DNA from: Metridium senile
Lineage: Eukaryota > Cnidaria > Anthozoa > Actiniaria > Metridiidae
Reading direction: 5' to 3'
Length of the DNA: 64,000 bases
NCBI GenBank assembly: GCA_949775045.1
Contig: OX459104.1
Location: 10,463,655-10,527,654, forward strand
Shown here: piece after piece, positions 54,705 to 64,000 of the stretch
Layout of the letters: the number at the start of each line of letters is the position of its first letter
Position numbering within the stretch: position 1 is the stretch's first letter
Translations under genes and position numbers: made by a program
Notes under the pieces: generated by a model
The model's input: only the letters and a program-made list of their open reading frames with translations
Databases searched by the model: none
Told to the model about the DNA's origin: nothing

Positions 54705-57080
54705 ATGGCTTCTGATTCAGAAAGTACTGACTATTCGAGCGATTCAGAAAGCGTTACTATGAACCCAGGTGAAAACATTCTCTCTCAGGACGATGAGGAC
54801 ATAGAGCCGATCGCTACTGAAGAGGAGAACGAGTTATATAGACAAACTTTAGCCGCCGAAGAAGAGGAAGAAGCGATGCTAAAGAGACGTTATGAAGAGC
54901 AAGACGTTCATTCGTGGTATGTTTATAATACTTACCATCGATTTCTTACCTTAAAATGAATGGTTTTGTGTATTTTTTTTGATAATTATTTACAGCAATT
55001 TTACTGTTTCACAGGTGCAAGTGTACACACTGCTCTTTGGAGTTGATAACAAAGCCGGAGGAATGCTTTTGTTGTTGCGACATCGATCGGTGTCAAGAAA
55101 GGCTAGCAGAGCTCGTCGAAGAACCGCCAGCATGTATAACAGATCACCCTGGCTTCTCATCTGGCTGTCTAGATGAGTGGGTACTCCAGATAGCCGCCAT
55201 CGGATTGAAAACGCGGAAAAACAAGCGCTATACTGTTATGTACGAGGAAAATCGCGTTGACAAACACAAGTAAGATATATTTGACTTTAAGGCCCGGGCA
55301 AACGGTTTCAACATTTGCTTCAACATTCGTTCAATTTTGTTGATTTAAACTCTTTCAACATTGTCGAAACGTGTTGGATCAGTGTTGAATCAAAATCGAA
55401 AGGATGTTGAAGCAAATGTTGAAACCGTCGGGCCTTTTAGCTTTTAGATATTTGATAAATTTTTTTCGTATTTGTATACTATACCTAATATATAGATTAT
55501 TCATTATAACTTCATTGTAACTATTAATTTCAGATTGTAATTGCCATTGTTTCTGTGACCTGTAAATTTTACTGTTTTGTATTTAGAGTAAGGGTGTTTG
55601 ATACTAGTGTTAACCACTTTCCTATATTATCTTAATTTCTTGTTTGTAAATTTATTGTGTGGAAAATAAAACCATGAACCAACTTTAGAGTTTTTGTCGA
55701 ATTTCACATTTCTCTCTCGTGTATTCAAGAGCAGACACAATAAATTATTTAGGGATTTTGAATTGTTTGAACAATAAATTGATTGTGATCGAGGTCTCTA
55801 CTGTATTTATTACTTACTTTTTATTATTTATTTGTTGTTCATTTGTCAAGAAAAATAATTTATTGTATTTATATAGTGCTTATACACACAACTTGAGATG
55901 CCAGTTTCATCTACATGAACATGTCCATTATTTTTTTATTTCTTTTTAGTGTGGTCACACTTTATAATCAACCATTTACATTTCTAGGTTCTTACGATCA
56001 GTAGCTTACCGCCAGTTTATAAGACTGGTATGGGAGTATATTGGCAAATCAAGAAGGCTTCCTTTACCTTGCTGTGCCTATGATAAGATCAGAAAACAGT
56101 TCCCATCTGAAGATGGACAATACAAGGGCTTCGAGGAGGAAGATGATGAAGAACAGAATGACTCAGAGGTAAACATTCATATATTTGATTATAGCTGATA
56201 TGATATAGTGATGGTGTTGATGAACAGAAAAAACAAAAACATTTAAAACAACTATTATTCGGTCACAATATCAACAAATCCTCACTGAATAGATATTTCA
56301 AAAATTTCAAAAATCAATTTCAAGTTATCAATAATTTTTTTTAAACTAATTCCTTGTATTTGTCCCCATGTTATGATTATTATGTCTGTTGCTGACACTG
56401 GCTTCTGTTGTGCCCTTTCATTGGCTGTCCACATTTTTTGCATGAAGGTGCCTTTCTTTGTTTTGGTCCAATAGTCGTCCATTGTCGAAGTTGTTCATCT
56501 ACAAAATTAATACACATGAAAAATGTTTATTGTGGTTATCTATGTATTTTATATATTACATACCTGTACATGTTGGTGGGACTATTGTTGTTGCTTTTGC
56601 TTTTCTTTGCCTGTATTTAGCCATGGCATCTAGTTTGGAATCTTTATCTAATCCAAAGCACATTGGCCCAGGAACACTGTTGTCTAGTTCAATTTCCATC
56701 TCTTTTAACTTGTCTCTTGGTGTTGTGATCAATGTCATATAAATCTCATCAACATAACCTGTCAATGAATATCAGATATAATTGTAGTACTACCAGCAAG
56801 TATTTTTTTAAATGATATTTTTTTTTTTAAAGTAAATTTACCAAATTTTTGTGGTATTTTTTCTTCCTTGACTGTTGCTTCTCCATACTTGTATTTTGGA
56901 TAGTGTACTCTGAGGTTGGCTTCACCATGATCATTTACTACTGACTCTCTTTTCACATTATAATTAAAATGCAGTGCTGCCAGATATGATCTAAAATAAA
57001 CGAATCATATCAATGGATTGGAATCAATTATCTTTTTTGTTATTCAACAGGATTTGGATGAGGAAGATGATGAACAATAG
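54705..57080 (+). CDS. P2X7 cytoplasmic-tail (ballast) domain protein encoded by the transposon
   Basis: Four exons: 54,705-54,916, 55,015-55,269, 55,988-56,168 and 57,051-57,080. All have GT-AG borders and phases that join cleanly, giving 225 residues. Residues 1-70 are acidic and Ser-rich (MASDSESTDYSSDSES). From 71 the cysteine-rich domain reads WCKCTHC, EECFCCCDIDRCQERL, CITDHPGFSSGCLDEWVL, VAYRQFIRLVWEYIGK, LPCCAYDKIRKQFPSEDGQY and KGF, the same order as the C-terminal ballast of vertebrate P2X7 receptors, which binds zinc and guanine nucleotide. No transmembrane segments, so this is not a channel. The tail is a run of Glu/Asp. An upstream in-frame ATG at 54,600 would add 35 residues. 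I prefer 54,705 because the extension is unlike the rest. Its role in the transposon is unknown. Confidence 0.85.
55290..55435. mobile_element. 146-bp MITE in intron 2 of the ballast-domain gene
   Basis: Inverted arms begin AGGCCCGGGCAAACGGTTTC and TTTA lies on both sides (55,286-55,289 and 55,436-55,439). Loop ~50 bases. Lying inside the intron, it should not affect the spliced protein. Confidence 0.7.
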
Positions 57081-60000
57081 AAGATCTGGGTGTTATTATT
57101 ACTGACAGGTAAGTAGTTAGTTGTTTATACATTGTATAGTCTAGTACCTGCTTAGCATTCCAAGATAAGAGTACGCCAACATTTTAGGGGCAAATTGATT
57201 TATTACCGAGTGGTACCCTTCTAAATAACTTGTCTGACCATTTGAAGAGGCCTTTTTTATTGCTGTTGTAATATTGGTTGTACTTAGGGCATCAACAAGT
57301 TTTCCATATGCTTCTGATCCTGCAATTAATTTGAACAAACAAACTTCTAATTCTGCCAAAAATGCATTGTAGCTGATACAAATGCATTTTAATATTACCT
57401 TTTGTCATCCAGACCCTTTCTTTGGTAAGAGGATCATGAGCACAAGCATTAAATATGCGATTTGGCAATTCTTTGTGGACATTTATCACATGTGAGAAAA
57501 AACTTTGAAATTTTGCTAGTTTAACCTCGCCCAGAAGTTCCTTGGTTGTTGTTACTGACCAATAAAAGTGTCTGACACACTTTTTTCTCCACCGCCCAAT
57601 TAGTTCACATGATTTCTCTTTACTTAATTTGATAAGTATCTTCTGGATTTCTTATAATAGAAACAAATATATAAGTTTACAATTTTATCTGCGGTATGCA
57701 GACATGTAATACGTTAGGGCATATATGTTACACAATGCAAAAATGAATTTGAGCTATCAGGAGGTTGACAAGATCCTTTTTGAAAATTACATCACTGTGA
57801 TTTATTTGAAACTTTGTTGTTTCTCTGGCCTACTATGGGTGTAAATGTAGGTGTGGCATAACTACTTACTTTTTGCAACATGCCAAAGGTCATAGAAATG
57901 ATGTACTACAGGCTTCCCAAGTTCTTTACACATTTTGGGACATTCTACACGCATCCATTTTCCAATAGACTTATGTCGATCAGAAATGAATGACTTAATT
58001 ATCATTCCAGTAGTGAACAAGTAGGCAAATGCCCTTTGGTGCCCTAAAAATTCCATAGCAGTACTGCTACCAGCTTCATTAGCCTGAAAATAAAATCACT
58101 TAATAACTTATTTATTCTTAATTCTATATTTTTTGTTAGGTGATCAGTGAACCATGAATCCAACATCCTTTGTACAACCCAAGAAATGAATCACAGTGAC
58201 AGTCTTCAGCCACACATAACTACTGGTACTTTAAAGTGTTGGAGACACACAGGAAGGCCATAGTTTATACTGTTGTATAATTAGTTCACTTTAAACATGA
58301 CTTTAAAAATCAATGTTAAAATACCTGAATTAAAAGAACATCAATAATAAGGCCAATAGTGCAGCATAAGATTGAGTATGTACAGTATTTTGCAGAATGC
58401 CCCATGGAATCATGCCTCCCATCACCAGCCAGGTCTACTTCTTTTCCATCTATACTGTCAATCAATTTTTGCTTGTACGAACGCCAAAATGTAACAACAC
58501 TTGGTATAAGTAAATGGCGCTGATGGTAGTAATATGTTGTTTCATGATAAACTAACAGATTCATGTGCTTGAGTACAAGCAAAACTTTTCTTATGGATGC
58601 TCCTGCACACAAAACTGCAAAACTCAGCAGTAAGTTGCCAGCAGGAATCCTTCCAAGTATTTTGGGCTGACTTTCCCAGATATAAACCTTCTCACATTTC
58701 TGACATTTGGAAGTTATTACAATGTATGTTCCACTTTGCTTGATGTCGATATCAGGTTTTGGACAGAAGCAGTACCGACAGAACTGGAAAAGAACTAGTA
58801 GCTTAGATAGGAAAACAATTGCTTTTGGTTCGTTGCGGGCATCCTTTTCTTCTGTGTCCAATCTAAAGATGAAAAGAAAATAGCAGACTACATTGTATTA
58901 ATTAAATAGAAATGTAACTTTAATTGTAGCATGTAAAAGTATTTTATTGCATATCTTAATGCAAGTATTAGATTGCAAACATTAAATGTGGGGAATACTT
59001 TGCACTATTCACTACTACATAGTACTGTATAAACAATAGAAAACAATAGAATTAGCATAATATAGTACTATTTTCTACAATTTATATTGTAGACATTTAG
59101 TGTTTGCACTATATATATGTATACTGCTATAAAGCTAGGGGTTAAACACTGGAACACACAATCATTAATTCTTAATAAATAATCTTGTTTTTAATTTGAA
59201 TAAATAGCAAACCTGGTGTTACATGTGACTTTTTGAGCTATAGTTTCATCGTCGTCTCCATAATCTATATACTGTTGGTCATTATCCTCCGGTATTTCTT
59301 CTGGCTCTTCTTCAAGGGTATGTTGCCCTTCCATGTCGAGCAATTCCACGGGACATTCATTGTCACTGGGAACCCATTCTTCATCAGATGTTTGCCTCTT
59401 GTTTTCCTTTTCAGGAAAATCATATGGATAAGTCTGAGTAGCTAGAAAAAGAAATACATTTATTATCATTATTGTCATCATTAATTATATTTTTTCTTGC
59501 TGTCATCATAATTATTATAATCCATTTTATTTTTTTTATCAGTTATTTTTATATCTATTGTCATTATCAATTATGTACTTTGTGTACATTGTTTTCTTAC
59601 TTTTTGTTGAGACCACTGGGGCTTTTTTTGTGTTGGTAGCCAATGCACTCAGCAAATCTGATTCACTTTTTTTCATTCTGCGGATTTTGGTTTGCAGGTT
59701 TTTTACTTTTGTCTTAAGATCATGCTGATTGTTATCTACAGGACTGCTGGCACTGCTACATGTAGGACTAGGATTTAGGTTTGATACCTACATGATTAAT
59801 CAAAGAAATATGTGAGTTTTATGAAAGTACTAACTGCATGGTCCAAAATTAATTATTCAATATAAAAGAACTATTTTGTGCTATGTAGTTACTGAGTTGT
59901 TTCATAGCACCACATAACTTTTAAACAACTGAGCAAATTAAGACTAAAAAGTAAAGTTTTGTCAGTTATATGTGTCTGAATTGTCAACTTACTGACTGTG

Positions 60001-61311
60001 TATTAATAGAAACTTGTGGGAGCTCCAACTCTACTGTTGATGTAGGACTAGGATTTAGGTTTGATATCTACAGGATTAATCAAAGGAATATTTGAGTTTT
60101 ATGACTGTCACAGTGTTATGTTATAAGACTCTATAGCTACAAAGTAAAGTTTGGTCAGTTACTCATGTATGTCTGAATTGTCAACTTACTGACTGTGCAA
60201 TAGAATTTTGTTGGTGCTCCAACTCTAGATCTACTGTTGTTGTTGTTTTTGTTAATTCTACAGCTATTGGTTCTTGTGGTGAGGCTATTTGGTCTTGGAC
60301 TTGGTTTTCTTCTGGAGAGGCCACCTTGGGTACTTCCACTGTAGGTCTTCGATCAATTCCCATGTCTTTAAGCATCTAATTGTAAGGAAATTTTTCATCG
60401 AAGCAAAACAAAACAACTACTAACTTAGACTCGTCAGATTTCAAACATCGCCGTATCAGTGCTAAGTACAAAATATAAGTCGTGAATTACAAAAATCATA
60501 CTTTTCAACTTGATTTTGTATTTTGTTTATTTCATTTGTTTATTCATTTACGTGTATTTTCCATGTAGTAAGGTTAAATACAACGCAGTACGTGTCTATA
60601 TGTCCGGGTGCGTGACAGAATATTGTCAGGGAGTCGAATTATTTTTACGCCTGGAAATCTCGACTTAATACGGTGAAAAGAATGATTTGGTAGAGCTAAA
60701 CAAAGTAAAGTATGTTTTACTAAACTAGTATGCTATTCTGCAGTGATTTTTTAAAAATTAACATGTAGTTATTCGTGACCTAGTGTCAGGCACGCGAACA
60801 TATACATACACTGACACTGCGTAAATACAACATCGATCACAAAACAGCTAGCTTAGCTAGCTCAGAATTAAAGTTTTACAAACGACATGAATAAGTTTTC
60901 TATAAATTTCTGCTCGAAAAACTGTTAAAATTCAGGAGAAGGACTTTAGCTTATAATATTTATAATATTTACACAGTCAGCAAAACCTACCTTGCGGCGT
61001 GTCCTGTCACTGAACTTGTTATCATTTGGACCTTCGTCGCCGGCTGGAAACCAGATTGTGGGTACAGACCCTTTGATTAAGAATCTCTTGATTCCTTGTA
61101 CGTTCATTACTCGCTCAAAACAGCTTCCTTCGAAATGCTTTGAGCACACAACAAATCGATTTTGCGGCTCAAAGTTCGCACTGTGAATGTCAACAAAGCG
61201 CTTCCATTTGGCACATTCGGTCTTGTCAGTAGGCGAGAGATGCAACGAAATGCCATTTTTTGGATCGGATTGGTTGCTACAGCCCTGCACAACACATCTA
61301 TTTGATGGCAT
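56380..61311 (-). CDS. Kolobok-type transposase: THAP domain, DDE core, C-terminal CCHC zinc knuckle
   Basis: Twelve exons, 5' to 3': 60,991-61,311; 60,190-60,375; 59,993-60,067; 59,601-59,787; 59,213-59,441; 58,325-58,862; 57,870-58,083; 57,399-57,650; 57,148-57,319; 56,842-56,990; 56,564-56,758; 56,380-56,498. Lengths sum to 2,637 nt, 878 residues plus stop. Every junction has GT-AG and keeps frame. THAP (DNA-binding zinc finger, C2CH): Cys6, Cys11, Cys56, His59 and SVPTIWFP. Exons 2-5 are a linker rich in Ser/Thr/Glu with a coiled coil (LKTKVKNLQTKIRRMKKS). The core has GDGRHDSMGHSAKYCTYS (Asp480), IKSFISDRHKSIGKWM (Asp547) and SYLEGYHSVINQFAPKM (Glu701), the likely catalytic triad. The C-terminus is CKKCGQPMKGHNRSQC (CX2CX6HX4C). 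The donor of exon 5 (GTTTGC) is weak. It should cut and paste the surrounding element. Confidence 0.88.
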
Positions 61312-62123
61312 GCTGAAAAAACTATGTTTGTCTGCTTTTATCAGTTATGAAATTATCGCGTGTTTTGCTTCTCACCTACAGATTCTCTCAGGTTGGTTTA
61401 TTTCTATCAAGTAACTGACGTCACAGATCTCGGCCCAGGCTCTTTACCGAGTTAATGATCAAGCGACATCTGAAAAATGGCGGGTCAAAAAACACCCGTT
61501 GAAATGAAGGTCTTACGCTTAGATTTAGCAAAAGAAAATCATGTGGCTTTTTAATGATATTATAAAGATTATAACAATCGAGTTTTTAAGCATTTTGAAT
61601 TAATTTTGAATTTTTGGCCCATTTTCGTGCTAGTCCCCCTTTAAAAAAGTATAAGTCAAAAAGTTCATACTGCTTTGCCGTCATTTCTTCGTTATGTCAA
61701 TCAACACATATAGGTCTTCAAAATATTGTCCATTTGTTTTGATAACATGCTTAGTTTTAGAGTTATGGCCCAATTTGTTATTTAACTGGAAGTTTTAACA
61801 ATGAGTCGACTTTGAAAAACATCTATTTCAAGAACGAAGCATTTTATCGGTTAAATGACACATGTATGTGCTGATTGACATAATGCAGAAATGACGGCGA
61901 AGTAGTAGGAAGTTTTGGACTTATACTTTTTTTAATGAAAGCGCTCGATTTTGAGGTTTTACGTGAAGCATTGGTTAAAGCTATTATTTTTCTTAAAAAA
62001 ACTTACATAGTCTTATTCTGTTATATAAGCTTTAAAATGACATATACTTTGTCTATCTTTATTGTTAAGTGACGCGCTAAACAATTTTTAACTGAGAGCA
62101 CCCAGCGAACGTGGAACGTAACC

Positions 62124-64000
62124 TTAAGAACAATAAAAGACAGAAACAAACTCATATATTTTTTGCTTTTAATAATGCTAACAACTGGTGTTTACAATAG
62201 AAATGATCAAACACACCAAATGGTTCGATTACGCATTCGCACGAAGCAAGAAGTTATAAAAGTATGACTTGCAAATCTCATCTTTCTAAGTTGAACAGAA
62301 ACTTAAAGTTCGATGATGAAATATTATTTCCAGCCATAAAAAATATCAGAGTCTCCACCCATGAAAAAGTATTGTTCTCTTATACACCCAAATTTCCCTG
62401 TGATTACAAATATATATTTCGAGACATAGATTTGATGATTCTATATAATGTTTATGTTTGAATCTATACGTGGTAGTCCACCCATAAAAAATAATAGAGA
62501 GTCCACCCATGAAAATATATCAGTGTCTACTCATAAAAAAGTATTGATCTCCAAACAATCCATATAGATATATCGGTTTTTATCAATTTCAAAATTTCCC
62601 TGTGATTACAAATTATACATATCGGGACATATAGAAATCTTTTGAAATTCTTGCTTTTTGCTAACAAATATGGATCATTATACTGTGTATAAGTAATAGA
62701 GCACGCGAACTACAATTTTTGTCCAAGATAAAATGGACGAAGACAACTTCGCAACATAGCAAACAATTTCAAAAACACCGTATTACAATGTGTTTCACCG
62801 AACACTACCAACACCACAACTTTAAAATTCACAGCACATCGCAGCTTTGGAAAATATCAAACACATCACACTGAAGTTATTTACTTCACCGTGCCACCGC
62901 ACTGACAATGTTTTCACCGCGCAATACCTGAAAAAGTATTCATCAACACCGCAATCCCCCATGTCCCCCTTAAACAGATATGGAAAACGAAAATTCTGAT
63001 ACATTGCACTTTCTCTTTTATTAAAGACAAAATCGCGTAACAACCAAGGTCGTTTCACCTGATCATAATTTATTTACCAAACAAAATGTAAAGAATGTTT
63101 AGGAAGTTTGTGTAATGATTACAATAAAATTGATCTATATAATTATTCCTCGAGCTATGAGACGCAGATGGTGAGATGCCTCGTATTTGGAATATGCATT
63201 ATAATTCATCATTTCATTGCTTTGGGAATATATTATTTTAAATTACGCTTTCTTTTTTCATTTAGAATCATGTATGGTCCTAGAAAAACAAGCACATGGG
63301 CGCTAAGCGAGAGAATAAATAATTATAATTTTCTCCCCTCGTCTAGAATACTATACACGAACAAATTGGAATAAAAAACGCACACGTTTCGGACGTGCTT
63401 TAGCTTATTAAATTGATTTTAAAGGTTTGTAGTAGCATGATATATAATATAACAAGTAATTGATTAAGACTTTGACTGGAAATCAAAAGAAAGAAATTGT
63501 TGTCATTCTTACTTTTCTCCACTGCTTAAGAAAAATAAAAAAATGAGACAAACTCATATATTTTTTGCTTTTAATAATGCTAACAACTGGTGTTTACAAT
63601 AGAAATGGTCAAACACACCAAATGGTTCTGTTACGCATTCGCACGAAGCAAGCAGTTATAAAAGTATGACACGCAATTCCCATCTATCTAAGTTGAACAG
63701 AAACTTAAAGTTCGATGATGAAATATTATTTCCAGCCATAAAAAATATCGGAGAGTCTCCACCCATGAAAAAGTATTGGTCTCCGATACACCGATATAGA
63801 AATATCGTTTTTTATCAACTCCAAAATTTCCCTGAGATTACAAAGTATATATGTCGAGACATAGATTATATTTATTCTATATTAAAGTGTTTATGTTTGA
63901 ATCTACACGTGGTAGTCCACCCATAAAAAATAATAGAGTGTCCACCCATGAAAAAATTACAGTGTCCACTCATAAAAAAGTATTGATCTCCAAACAATCC
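62124..64000. repeat. Dispersed repeat family, right flank copies
   Basis: 62,128-62,640 and 63,540-64,000 are two copies of one unit (shared CTCATATATTTTTTGCTTTT, GCTAACAACTGGTGTTTACA, TCCAGCCATAAAAAATATC and TCTCCACCCATGAAAAAGTA). 63,108-63,520 repeats the left-flank unit. The uninterrupted junction at about 63,513 is the empty site for the outer TTAA element. A stretch around 62,700-63,060 is unique here, with CACCGC/ACACCG-rich sequence and no supported gene. Confidence 0.7.

Larger units (their letters stand above)
54445..61640. mobile_element. Kolobok-type DNA transposon, 7.2 kb, two genes
   Basis: Ends AGGGGGACTAGCAC and GTGCTAGTCCCCCT are inverted, with TTAA at 54,441-54,444 and 61,641-61,644. 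The pre-insertion sequence (TTAAAAAAGTATAAG) is confirmed by the opposite arm of the host element near 61,930. It encodes a THAP-DDE-CCHC transposase on the minus strand and a P2X7-ballast-domain protein on the plus strand, overlapping at their 3' ends. TTAA duplications, short AGGG-type termini and a THAP-bearing DDE transposase fit the Kolobok superfamily; piggyBac shares TTAA but not the THAP or this core. Both genes look intact. Confidence 0.85.
54228..62123. mobile_element. Outer TTAA fold-back element containing the Kolobok-type insertion
   Basis: Ends are GGTTACGGTCCACGTTCGC and its inverted counterpart (GCGAACGTGGAACGTAACC), with TTAA at 54,224-54,227 and 62,124-62,127. The empty site is visible in a neighbouring repeat copy at about 63,505-63,520 (CTCCACTGCTTAAGAAAAAT). 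Once the inner element is removed, the left arm (54,228-54,444 plus 61,645-61,800) pairs with the right arm (about 61,810-62,123) over more than 300 bases, including AAGCTTATATAACAGA. It codes for nothing itself. Confidence 0.85.

Noticed and set aside
54705..57080. A P2X receptor gene
   Set aside because: Only the cytoplasmic cysteine-rich domain is present; there are no transmembrane segments or extracellular ATP-binding region.
54445..61640. piggyBac assignment for the TTAA element
   Set aside because: TTAA fits, but the transposase has an N-terminal THAP domain and GDGRHDSMGHSAKY / LEGYHSV..FAPK core blocks instead of piggyBac motifs.
54228..62123. Treating GGTTACG ends as the true ends of the two-gene transposon
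   Set aside because: The AGGGGGACTAGCAC ends with their own TTAA duplication lie inside, and the host fold-back arms pair correctly only after removing that inner segment.

Overview
The window looks like AT-rich, transposon-dense, gene-poor DNA from an invertebrate animal, most likely a cnidarian such as an anthozoan. Support comes from GT-AG spliced genes, several clades of non-LTR retrotransposon, a secreted cysteine-rich protein family I associate with cnidarians, and a THAP transposase next to a P2X7-type cysteine domain. The taxon call rests on family resemblance by eye, not on a search.

Layout. 1-8.3 kb: the last two exons of a small six-cysteine protein (+), several fold-back repeats, an SGNH-like fragment, an inverted-repeat element built of short tandem repeats, and a decayed GT10 fucosyltransferase with an internal 95-bp triplication (-). 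9-24 kb (block A) and 30.5-53 kb (block B) are two diverged copies of one locus. The locus carries a secreted cysteine-rich gene on the minus strand. In A its last two exons are broken. In B three consecutive exons still splice in frame, with the first of the two introns stretched to about 10 kb by insertions. Because A and B are paralogous, each often supplies the empty site for insertions in the other. This fixes the ends of a two-gene IS630/Tc1-mariner-like element (9,950-13,111), a CR1/L2-like retrotransposon (13,518-15,580), a 5-bp-TSD element (18,889-20,057), a Mutator-like element with a 9-bp duplication (30,562-31,636) and a small hAT-like element (33,134-33,359). Other residents are three copies of an unclassified repeat (X), a Ty3/gypsy integrase scrap, an L2 copy, and two long-inverted-repeat TTAA elements (Y and Z) that share one TTAA.

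54.2-62.1 kb is the most notable part. A TTAA fold-back element, whose empty site is seen near 63,513, was itself hit by a 7.2-kb Kolobok-type DNA transposon (54,445-61,640) with TTAA duplications. The inner element carries two convergent, overlapping, apparently intact multi-exon genes. One is a 12-exon transposase of about 878 residues: THAP domain, DDE core, C-terminal CCHC knuckle. The other is a 4-exon protein of 225 residues with the cysteine-rich domain known from the cytoplasmic tail of vertebrate P2X7 receptors. Every exon junction I traced keeps frame, so the element may be recently active. The flanks, 52.7-54.2 and 62.1-64 kb, are copies of one dispersed repeat family.

Most of the rest is relics and short palindromic elements. 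I saw no CRISPR array, rRNA gene or convincing functional tRNA gene.
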